Positions 17,637 to 24,007 of a stretch of 51,848 bases of DNA are shown in pieces. Where the stretch lies: contig JBEKKV010000007.1 in the NCBI GenBank assembly GCA_050010555.1, positions 1 through 51,848 on the forward strand, given 5' to 3'. Each line of letters starts with the position of its first letter. Within the stretch, counting starts at the first letter, position 1. The DNA is from JALHUB01 sp050010555 (GTDB taxonomy: Bacteria > Chloroflexota > Dehalococcoidia > DSTF01 > JALHUB01). Both the position numbers and the translations under genes were made by a program. Below the pieces are notes generated by a model, which was not told where the DNA came from, searched no databases, and saw nothing but the letters and a program-made list of their open reading frames with translations.

Positions 17637-18974
17637 CTACTGGAGGTTCACGAAATAGAAGCTCGCAGCTATGTCGATCATCTCTTCCCGGAGCTCCGCT
17701 TTCTCCCCGCGATAATTAGCGATCGACTCCAACAGCTCGACAAGGTCCCGCGGGTGGCAGCCACGAAGAGGACGATCCGCGTAGTGCTTCTTCATCAGGT
17801 AGTCCAGCGCCGACTCCGGACAGGCGATATCCTTCGACTCGCACACGTGTCGGAAGATGCGCCGGAAGTCCGCTGGCTGGGGGTCCGGCATCTCGATCTT
17901 GTGCCGGATGCGCCGGAAGAACGCCTCATCACCCAACTGCCCCGGCGGTATGTTCGTCGAGAAGACCAGCAGCAGGTCGAACGGCATGACGATCGTGTCG
18001 CCGGTGTGCAGCGCCAGATGATCGACGCCCTGCTCCAGTGGCACGATCCAGCGGTTCAGCAGTTCCTTCGGTTCGATGAGCTGCCGCCCGAAGTCGTCGA
18101 TCACCAGCACGCCGGCGTTCGCCTTCACCTGCAGCGGCGCCACGTAGAACTTCGAAACCTCGGAGTAGCGTAGCTCCAGGTCTTGCAGGCTCAGCGACCC
18201 GCCCGCCATGACCACCGGCCGGAACGTCCGCACCCAGCGCCGGTCGCGGCGTCGTTCGTCGGGCGCGCCATCGACGCCGTTGCGCCGGTCCGGCTCCGTC
18301 TCCTCCGCTATCTCCAGGTGGACCCGCGGATCGAAGACGCGAATAATGTGGCTGTTGTACTCGAAAGCGTAAGGAATCAGCACCTGCCCCGGCAGCATTC
18401 GACCGATGGCTGCTGCCGCGCTGCTCTTCCCGTTGCCGGAGTTGCCGTAAAGCAGCATCGAACGGCCGGAGTTGACGGCGGCCCCCAGCGCGTCGAGCGT
18501 GTTGTCGTCGAGGACCAGGTGCGCCAGCTCGCGCCGCTCTGTCGCGCTGTCGATGCGCAAACCCCGCACCGACTGCCGTTGCTGCACCTCTACGTACTGC
18601 TCGAACGCAACCGGCGCCGGCCCGTTGTACTGGCTGCGACGGAGCACCTCCTCCGCCTTCTCCATGCCCTTCACCGTCAGCGCATACTTGTACTGCGCCT
18701 CGCCCGCGCCGGCGCTGCCGACAACCTCGACGTATTGCTCCCGCTTCAGGAAGTCGAGAAGCTCCTCGACGACCGCAAACGGCAGCATCATGTGGTTGCC
18801 GATCTGTCGCGCCGCCGGCCGGCCGGCGAAGTAGACGCACTTGATGCACAGGTCGAGGAGCAAGCCCGATTGCACGCCGGTGTCCTCGACGCTCTGCGGC
18901 TGAGGGATGAAAACGGTGGGAGGTGCGTTCCGAGGGTCTCTCTTGGCCTCCAGGCCAACCTCTAGCTGCTCCAT
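17637..18974 (-). CDS. AAA+ ATPase with N-terminal winged-helix-like region
   Basis: A 445-residue soluble ATPase. Residues about 30-115 look like a helical, winged-helix-type region (LPFAVVEELLDFLKREQYVEVV). The AAA+ module follows: Walker A GNSGNGKSS at about 177-185, Walker B VLVIDD at about 289-294, sensor-1 FSTN at about 338-341, and RRIRHK at about 354-359 as a candidate arginine finger. The C-terminal helical lid ends with HPRDLVELLESIANY. It most resembles MoxR/RuvB-like AAA+ proteins. No partner is certain; the VWA proteins of the adjacent loci are candidates, because MoxR-type ATPases often work with VWA proteins (inference). GAGAGAGG precedes the ATG. The small gene upstream on the same strand may be co-transcribed. 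Confidence 0.75.
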   Translation of the reverse strand: MEQLEVGLEAKRDPRNAPPTVFIPQPQSVEDTGVQSGLLLDLCIKCVYFAGRPAARQIGNHMMLPFAVVEELLDFLKREQYVEVVGSAGAGEAQYKYALTVKGMEKAEEVLRRSQYNGPAPVAFEQYVEVQQRQSVRGLRIDSATERRELAHLVLDDNTLDALGAAVNSGRSMLLYGNSGNGKSSAAAAIGRMLPGQVLIPYAFEYNSHIIRVFDPRVHLEIAEETEPDRRNGVDGAPDERRRDRRWVRTFRPVVMAGGSLSLQDLELRYSEVSKFYVAPLQVKANAGVLVIDDFGRQLIEPKELLNRWIVPLEQGVDHLALHTGDTIVMPFDLLLVFSTNIPPGQLGDEAFFRRIRHKIEMPDPQPADFRRIFRHVCESKDIACPESALDYLMKKHYADRPLRGCHPRDLVELLESIANYRGEKAELREEMIDIAASFYFVNLQ

Positions 18975-19028
18975 CAGACCTCTCTCTGGGCGCCGGTCCC
19001 ACCGACGCCTCGAAAACGAATTCGCGCG

Positions 19029-19487
19029 CTAGCCGACAAGCAGCAACTCACGCGTTAGATCTCCCCAACTAAACATAACTACCGATAGCCAGTGCGCCTG
19101 CTCGAACCACCCTTCGGCTTGCCACTCATGCATCAATTGCTTCAGTTGCACCGGCACTTGGCCGTCTTCATAGAAATCGCTCGGCCGCAAAACGCCAAAG
19201 CTGTAGCGCACGGTCTCCTCGTTCTCCAACGTCATCAGCGCTAGCGCCAGCGTGACGTAGTCCAATCCGTAGGGCCGGCGCATCTCGGCCATCGTGCCTC
19301 GCGCCCATTCGACCACCATCGAGTCCAGGTCGTCGGGCCCAAGCGCCGTCGCGCCGTCGCCGCCCAGCTCCCAGCAGGTGTGGTAGACGCCGACGCCCGC
19401 CTCCACGGCTTCGCGCACTTTCGACTCCGCCGCGTTTTGCCTGAACCTTCGTAGCAGCGAACCTAGCATTGGCCTCTGAGACAGCAT
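19029..19487 (-). CDS. Conserved-looking hypothetical protein
   Basis: A 152-residue soluble protein I do not recognise. It has no signal peptide or membrane helix. It is Trp- and Glu-rich in the C-terminal half (HEWQAEGWFEQAHWLSVVMFSWGDL) and probably alpha-helical. I chose the ATG that gives MLSQRPMLGSLLRRF; the open frame continues upstream but that part is low-complexity Arg/Ser and overlaps the leader. It lies 54 nt upstream of the AAA+ gene on the same strand, which suggests an operon and possibly an adaptor or substrate of that ATPase (inference). Confidence 0.55.
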   Translation of the reverse strand: MLSQRPMLGSLLRRFRQNAAESKVREAVEAGVGVYHTCWELGGDGATALGPDDLDSMVVEWARGTMAEMRRPYGLDYVTLALALMTLENEETVRYSFGVLRPSDFYEDGQVPVQLKQLMHEWQAEGWFEQAHWLSVVMFSWGDLTRELLLVG

Positions 19488-19595
19488 GGCACCCCTGGAC
19501 CCTTCCGACTCGATGGAAGTCGCAGACGAGGGCGCTCTCCTAGAGTATCGGCAGCAGGCCGAGTCTGCTTCAGCCGTGATGATTCGAGAGGCGCG

Positions 19596-19627
19596 AAAAG
19601 GGAGGGCTCCAACACGGAAGCCCTCCC
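19596..19627 (-). terminator. Intrinsic terminator of the stalk-protein unit
   Basis: Read on the minus strand, a perfect 9-bp stem GGGAGGGCT/AGCCCTCCC with a 10-nt loop is followed by TTTT. It lies about 30 nt after the stop of the VWA stalk-protein gene. Confidence 0.75.
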
Positions 19628-19657
19628 TCACGTTGCGAAGCTCAGCCAGTGCGCGGG

Positions 19658-21523
19658 CTAGTTGCGATTGCGGATGACCCTCCGTGTCTCCAGCAGCGCG
19701 ATCGCGCCGAAGACGAACGCAATCACCGATGCCACGGCTGCGCCACCGCTAGGCCGGTCGCTGCCGCCGCCGGACGAAGGCAGCGCCTCCGCCTGGTGGA
19801 ACGGCGTTGGTGTCACTCCCGGCGCTACTTGTGGGGTCGGCGTTACGGCCGCCGGGCTAACCTGGCTGAACGGCGTCGGGGGCACTGGTGTGTCCTCAAA
19901 GTGATGCCGTGGCGGGTTCGTCGGCTCCGGCGTGTCCGTCGCGGTTTGAGTCGGCGTGCTCGTGCCCGTGGGCGTAAGCGTTGGTGTCGCCGAAGGTGTG
20001 ATCGTCCCCGTGCTCGTGGGGGGCGGCGTGTCGGTATTCGTAGCCGTCGCTGTCGGCGTGTCAGTTGCCGTTGGCGTGGCGGTATCGGTTGCCGTTGGCG
20101 TGGCCGTGTCGGTCGCTGTTGGCGTGGCTGTATCGGTCGCCGTCGGAGTGAAGGTCTGAGTCGGCGTCGCTGTGCTTGTGAACGTTGGCGTTGGTGTAGC
20201 GGTATCGGTCGCCGTCGGTGTAGAGGTGTTGGTCGCGGTAGGCGTGAAGGTCTTCGTTGGCGTCGGCGTTCTCGTCGACGTTGCCGTTGGCGTGGACGTG
20301 GCAGTCGCCGTCGGCGTCGACGTCATCGTCGGCGTGGGCGCAGGCGGACAGTTATAGAAGTCGAGATCGCTGCTGTTGCCTCCGGCCGTTACGGTCTGCT
20401 CATAGCAGACACCGTAGGGCGAATGCGTGCCTGTGTCCGCTGTAAGCGAGGTCGGGTAACTCTGAGTGCGGCCCGGCATCGTGGTCATGTCCTCGCAGAT
20501 GGAGTAGCTGCCCTCTGGGATGTTGTCGAAGCTGTAGACGCCGTCCGCGTCGGTCAAGGTCTGTGCGAACAGCGTGCCCTGCGCGTCTAGCAGCTTGATA
20601 CCCACACCCGAGAGGGGCGGATTGTCGCCGGCCCGGCCGTCACATGCCAGATCGTCGTACTTGTGGCCGCTCAAGTTGACGCAGATGTTGACTATGTCCT
20701 GCGCTATCCCGCTGTATATGTCCGGCAAGGTGGACGCGTCAGTTACGTGCGTGTAGTCGCCGGGCGGCCCTTCGACAATAGCCTGGAGGAGTCCCTCATC
20801 CAGTTCGTGGAAATTGCAGGAGGTGGCGGTCCCTATTTGACTGCCAACGCCGGCTGTATACACGGTGTCGGCCGCGGCATGAAGGGCAGGTATGTCGTTG
20901 AGCGTGTCTTGCCGCCTCTGCTGCGAAATGGGGCAACTTCCCGAACTATCGCTGTTGCTCCAGTTCCTTCCGTCGGATAGGAGGACAACCACCTTGTAGG
21001 AACCGTTCGACCCGCTGTGAACGTGGGCGTTGAGGTCGGCGGTGGCTCCCTCGAGACCTTTGGCGATATCGGTGTCTCCCCCTCCTGAGGAATCACCGAT
21101 GCCGTTGATCGCGGTCCGCAGCGTAGCCGCGTCGCTGCTGAAGGGCACAACCCGGTCGGCGGTGGAGGCTCCATCGAATGTCAGTACCTCGACATCGTTG
21201 CCGCCCAGGGTGCTGCTGCTGGAACCACCTGCTATCCCGTTGACCAGCGCCAGCGCGGCTTGCTTGGCCCAGTGCAGCTTGGTTTGACCGCCGCTCTGGT
21301 CGTTCATGCTCCCGGTTCTGTCGATGGCGATGATCACGTCCAGATCCGCTTTCACCGCACAGGCCTGCGGCGATCCGGTCCCGACGACCGTCCCCGTCGA
21401 CTGCGAGACCGTTGCCGCCCTGCCTCCGGTCGAAGGGATGACGTAAAGGGAGATGACTGCGCCAAGCGCCGCGACGGATAGGAGTGTTACCGTGCAAGAC
21501 CGGAGAAGCTTCCTGCTCTTCAT
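19658..21523 (-). CDS. Secreted VWA protein with SdrD-B-like domain, Thr-Pro stalk and LPxxG-type C-terminal anchor
   Basis: A 621-residue surface protein. It has an N-terminal signal peptide (about 1-35) and a von Willebrand A domain (about 60-270) with the MIDAS sequence DRTGSMN and later TDIAKG and LSDGRN. An SdrD-B/Cna-B-like domain follows (about 278-375: KYDDLACDG, DADGVYSFDNIPEGSY). A long stalk of (S/T)PTAT-type repeats covers about 390-540. The C-terminus has LPSSGGG, a membrane helix and a basic tail (RRVIRNRN), the tripartite layout of sortase substrates. No sortase gene is in the window. It lies downstream of a second stalk protein and may share its c-di-GMP-controlled transcript. 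The VWA head suggests adhesion (inference). Confidence 0.85.
   Translation of the reverse strand: MKSRKLLRSCTVTLLSVAALGAVISLYVIPSTGGRAATVSQSTGTVVGTGSPQACAVKADLDVIIAIDRTGSMNDQSGGQTKLHWAKQAALALVNGIAGGSSSSTLGGNDVEVLTFDGASTADRVVPFSSDAATLRTAINGIGDSSGGGDTDIAKGLEGATADLNAHVHSGSNGSYKVVVLLSDGRNWSNSDSSGSCPISQQRRQDTLNDIPALHAAADTVYTAGVGSQIGTATSCNFHELDEGLLQAIVEGPPGDYTHVTDASTLPDIYSGIAQDIVNICVNLSGHKYDDLACDGRAGDNPPLSGVGIKLLDAQGTLFAQTLTDADGVYSFDNIPEGSYSICEDMTTMPGRTQSYPTSLTADTGTHSPYGVCYEQTVTAGGNSSDLDFYNCPPAPTPTMTSTPTATATSTPTATSTRTPTPTKTFTPTATNTSTPTATDTATPTPTFTSTATPTQTFTPTATDTATPTATDTATPTATDTATPTATDTPTATATNTDTPPPTSTGTITPSATPTLTPTGTSTPTQTATDTPEPTNPPRHHFEDTPVPPTPFSQVSPAAVTPTPQVAPGVTPTPFHQAEALPSSGGGSDRPSGGAAVASVIAFVFGAIALLETRRVIRNRN
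19910..20345 (-). repeat. Tandem Thr-Pro coding repeats in the VWA stalk protein
   Basis: Degenerate tandem repeats, mostly of a 24-base unit encoding (A/S/T)TPTATDT. They are very similar to the repeats in the adjacent gene (21880-22530), so replication slippage or recombination between the two genes is possible. The opposite strand is open and reads Val-Ala-Val-Gly-Val, which is an artefact. Confidence 0.85.
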
Positions 21524-21667
21524 CTTTCGCTCCTCTTCCCTGAGTCCGGATCCGGATGCGCTGCAGGCCGCATTGGGTGCGGCCGGCAGTGCGCCTGATG
21601 GGCGATTGCTTGCTCCATTAGAGCAGGATTCTCGGTCAGAGTCTATGCTTCAGGCCGCCTGAAAACG

Positions 21668-22951
21668 CTATTCCTCCTCCCGGGCTCGGGCCAGCCGCAG
21701 TCCGGTCAGCAGTAGAACGATCCCCGCGAACGAGAACACGACTCCCAGGATCGTCGTCCCCTGCGAGGAAGAGCCTCCGCCCGGCGTTCCCGCGTGTGGA
21801 AGCGCCTGAGTCTGCGGCGTCGGCTGGCGCGTGACTTCGGCCGGCGCGACTGTGCTCACAAACGTCGGCGTGGGCGGTGTGACGGTAGAGGTCTCGACTG
21901 GCGTAGGGGTGTCGTGATGGTGCTCCTCCGTTGCCGTCGACGTCGGGGTGGACGTAGCCGGCGCGGTGCCTGTTGCCGTTGGCGTCGACGTGGACGGCGG
22001 CGTGCCAGTTACCGTCGGGGTCGCCGAGGCAGGCGTTGTTCCCGTGGGCGTGGGCGTTGCCGAAGCCGGCGTCGTTCCGGTGGCAGTCGGCGTCGCAGTG
22101 TCGGTTGCCGTCGGTGTAGCAGTGTCCGTGGGTGTCGCCGTAGCGGTATCAGTCGGCGTCGGCGAGTTGGTTGCGGTGGCCGTCGCCGTATTCGTTGGCG
22201 TAGCCGTGTTGGTTGCCGTTGGCGTGGACGTGCTCGTCGCTGTCGGCGTCGACGTATCGGTCGCGGTTGGCGTGGACGTGCTCGTCGCTGTCGGTGTGAA
22301 CGTGTCGGTGGCCGTCGGCGTGAACGTATGAGTTGGCGTCGGCGTATGAGTATCGGTCGCCGTCGGAGTGAAAGTCTTGGTCGGCGTCGACGTCTTCGTT
22401 GGTGTCGATGTCTTCGTTGCGGTGGGTGTCGCCGTAGAAGTCGAAGTTGGCGTTGCCGTCTTCGTAGGCGTCGCGGTCTTCGTGGGCGTGGACGTCTTCG
22501 TCGGCGTAGGAGTCGCCGTTCCATGGCAGCGATCGAAGGCGTCCGACTGAATATCCTCGGTCCAGCCGTGCGCATCGTGGCCGTGAGCGACTACCCGAAT
22601 CTGCGTCGCGCCCGAGTGGATGTTGCTGATATCCAGTGGTCCAAACGTGGCCGTGCTCGTGTTCGTGTAGATGTTAGACTCGGAAGCGCCGGGAATGTCG
22701 GTCCAATGCCCCCCGGCGTTGTCCTCGACGTGAACGTCCCACCAGCTCGGAGTGTTTGAGCCGGGGATCCCCTGCACCGAGCCTGAGACCTCATGATCGC
22801 TCACGCATGCGGCGTTGGGAATGTGGCAGCCGGAAACGGCGCTCGGGTGCATTGCCCAAAACGCCATCATGAGGGTTATTGCCGCTGCGGCGAAGCCCAG
22901 ACAGGTGGCAAAGCTCGCCGGGATCCGCCCTAATCGAAATCCGTCTCTCAT
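21668..22951 (-). CDS. Secreted Thr-Pro stalk protein with LPHAG-type C-terminal anchor
   Basis: A 427-residue protein. It has a signal peptide (about 1-40), an N-terminal domain of about 100 residues with conserved Cys residues, Trp (SWWDVHVEDNAGGHW) and a His-rich loop (AHGHDAHGW), which I cannot assign, and a stalk of TPTxT repeats from about residue 145 to 350. A short HHH/Pro segment, LPHAG, a membrane helix and an Arg/Glu tail end it. This matches sortase-type or membrane-anchored surface proteins. It is the first gene after the GEMM-I riboswitch and terminator, so its expression should respond to cyclic di-GMP. GAGGAGG precedes the ATG. The stalk is a likely O-glycosylation target (inference). 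Confidence 0.82.
   Translation of the reverse strand: MRDGFRLGRIPASFATCLGFAAAAITLMMAFWAMHPSAVSGCHIPNAACVSDHEVSGSVQGIPGSNTPSWWDVHVEDNAGGHWTDIPGASESNIYTNTSTATFGPLDISNIHSGATQIRVVAHGHDAHGWTEDIQSDAFDRCHGTATPTPTKTSTPTKTATPTKTATPTSTSTATPTATKTSTPTKTSTPTKTFTPTATDTHTPTPTHTFTPTATDTFTPTATSTSTPTATDTSTPTATSTSTPTATNTATPTNTATATATNSPTPTDTATATPTDTATPTATDTATPTATGTTPASATPTPTGTTPASATPTVTGTPPSTSTPTATGTAPATSTPTSTATEEHHHDTPTPVETSTVTPPTPTFVSTVAPAEVTRQPTPQTQALPHAGTPGGGSSSQGTTILGVVFSFAGIVLLLTGLRLARAREEE
21880..22530 (-). repeat. Tandem Thr-Pro coding repeats in the second stalk protein
   Basis: About 650 bp of degenerate repeats encoding TPT(A/K)T units, related in sequence and unit length to those in the neighbouring VWA stalk gene. 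Length variation between strains would be expected. Confidence 0.85.
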
Positions 22952-22984
22952 ATATTGACCTCCTCGCTACGACCGCTGGACCAA

Positions 22985-23019
22985 CAAAAAACCGCCGTCT
23001 TCAGCATAGAAGACAGCGG
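22985..23019 (-). terminator. Riboswitch-associated intrinsic terminator
   Basis: On the minus strand an 11-bp stem (one G-T pair) with a 6-nt loop is followed by seven T residues. It lies between the GEMM-I aptamer and the start codon at 22951, the place of an expression platform. A competing GAAGAG/CTCTTC hairpin at 23022-23044 sits between aptamer and terminator. Confidence 0.8.
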
Positions 23020-23039
23020 CTGAAGAGCTCCGTTGTGAC

Positions 23040-23155
23040 TCTTCGGCAGCCCGGCGGCCCTAGCCCCTCACGTCCCTGCCGTCTTCCCTGATGGCTTCTC
23101 GGAGACCGTAGATCCGTGGCTTTGCGCCGGCCGGTTTCCCGGCCTTTGCCTTTTT
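23040..23155 (-). ncRNA. Cyclic di-GMP-I (GEMM-I) riboswitch aptamer
   Basis: The minus strand carries the GEMM-I consensus in order: GGCAAA, a stem capped by a GAAA tetraloop (CCGG-GAAA-CCGG), GCGCAAAGCCACGG with CTA following, a variable second arm, and the receptor-side segment GCCGGGCTGCCG. This matches the two-helix architecture with a tetraloop docking into its receptor. The aptamer is followed by a terminator hairpin and then the stalk-protein gene. Whether c-di-GMP turns expression on or off cannot be read safely. Confidence 0.85.
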
Positions 23156-23175
23156 CGGAGCGTATTCTGATGTTT

Positions 23176-23239
23176 TAAAAGAAGGGGCCGAGGGACACGG
23201 TGCAGGGCCCCGCCTCCCCCTTCCGGATCCCTCGGCCCC
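23176..23239 (-). terminator. Upstream terminator-like hairpin before the GEMM-I aptamer
   Basis: A perfect 12-bp stem (GGGGCCGAGGGA/TCCCTCGGCCCC, 23184-23195 with 23228-23239) is followed on the minus strand by TTCTTTT. It could end a transcript coming from the structured region upstream, so this leader may contain two regulated terminators in series. On the plus strand the hairpin is followed by A residues only. Confidence 0.55.
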
Positions 23240-23240
23240 A

Positions 23241-23450
23241 GAAAAAGCTAACTCCTGGCTTTCGCTTCGTGGGGACGCAAGGGAGAAGCCGAGATGGTTC
23301 GGCCGGGGCCGCGCTCGTGCCGCTATGACTAGAGCTGCGGCTTACGCCCCCCGAAAGCAGGGAGGCAGGCTCTGTTGCCTGCTGGCATGGATTACCATGC
23401 GCTTCTCGGAGGCTTGTTCTCTTGTCCAGGTGCGCGGTCGGCTACCATCC
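23241..23450. other. Highly structured non-coding segment, identity unknown
   Basis: No gene is visible. Several stable inverted repeats are nested or adjacent: GCCG/CGGC, GGGGC with GCCCC further on, GCAGGC-TCTGTT-GCCTGC (23365-23382) and GCATGG-ATTA-CCATGC (23385-23400). The plus strand also reads GGGGACGCAAGGG, which only partly resembles a GEMM element. Read on the minus strand the segment is followed by a terminator hairpin. It could be a second leader RNA for either divergent operon. I could not match it to a known riboswitch class. Confidence 0.4.
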
Positions 23451-23753
23451 ATTGGCGCGCCGCCCGTTCTTCCCACAAGGGGAATCACCTAGGCTGAGCC
23501 CTTACGCCTCCATGCGAATTACAGGCCAGCAGGAAAAGGTCGATTAATATATCGGAGGAGCGTCCGGCTCCAATTCCTCTGGCCTCCTCCTGAGGCGGAG
23601 AGTTTAGCGACATGTTGTCACAACAGTGGCGCGTTGTCAAGGGGCCCTCCGATTGCTCTGACAATACTCATAACGTTCAAGTTAGGTGCTCATTACAAGG
23701 TGGGGCGCCGCTTTCGAAGCGCTGAACCTATCCTAAGCGTTAGGACAAAGACG
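23451..23753. other. Intergenic region before the Tad locus
   Basis: No credible gene. It contains two TTGTCA hexamers (23615-23620 and 23634-23639) and a CCTAA-GCG-TTAGG inverted repeat (23732-23744) just before the first pilin-like gene. The last could be an operator related to the CCTAAGGG repeats upstream of the sigma-factor gene. No full promoter is convincing. Confidence 0.4.
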
Positions 23754-23906
23754 ATGAAGAGCTTTCTCAACGAATGGGGGCAGACAACGGTCGAGTTCGG
23801 CTTCGTTCTGGTCCTCATTCTGGTTGCGGCGATTGTCGCCCTTGGCGGTCTGGGCACAGCAGTGCTCCAACTCTGGAATGGCTTCGTCTCGGCATGGCCT
23901 GGCTAG
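23754..23906 (+). CDS. Small Flp-type (type IVb) pilin-like protein
   Basis: A 50-residue protein with a short leader and the class III signal pattern G-QTTVEF, with Glu at +5 after a presumed cleavage between Gly and Gln. A single hydrophobic helix (about 16-37) and a short C-terminus follow. This is the usual build of a Flp/Fap pilin. It is more divergent from consensus (EFGF rather than EYG) than the second pilin at 27260. It may be a minor pilin or a regulator of assembly. It begins the plus-strand locus and lies about 100 nt upstream of the VWA-FHA gene. Confidence 0.7.
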   Translation: MKSFLNEWGQTTVEFGFVLVLILVAAIVALGGLGTAVLQLWNGFVSAWPG

Positions 23907-24007
23907 AGAAGAAAACAAGATGCGACAACGGCGCCCGCAATGCGCCTTCGGGCAAACGACGTCGTCATGACCGATTAGATCGAATCGACTGATAGGGACC
24001 GAGATTC

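Noticed and set aside
19910..22530. CRISPR array, because of regular repeats
   Set aside because: Repeats are contiguous, degenerate and in frame within coding sequence, with no unique spacers and no cas genes.
19956..22550. Plus-strand frames encoding Val-Ala-Val-Gly-Val repeats
   Set aside because: They are the antisense of the Thr-Pro repeats of two clear minus-strand surface-protein genes; no ribosome sites.
23228..23262. c-di-AMP (ydaO-type) riboswitch, from AGCTAAC
   Set aside because: Only a short 3'-end-like string matches; the conserved 5' half is not found upstream.
23241..23300. Second GEMM riboswitch on the plus strand (GGGGACGCAAGGG)
   Set aside because: Only the one motif resembles GEMM-I; the GAAA-capped stem and the GCCGGGCTGCCG-type receptor segment are absent.
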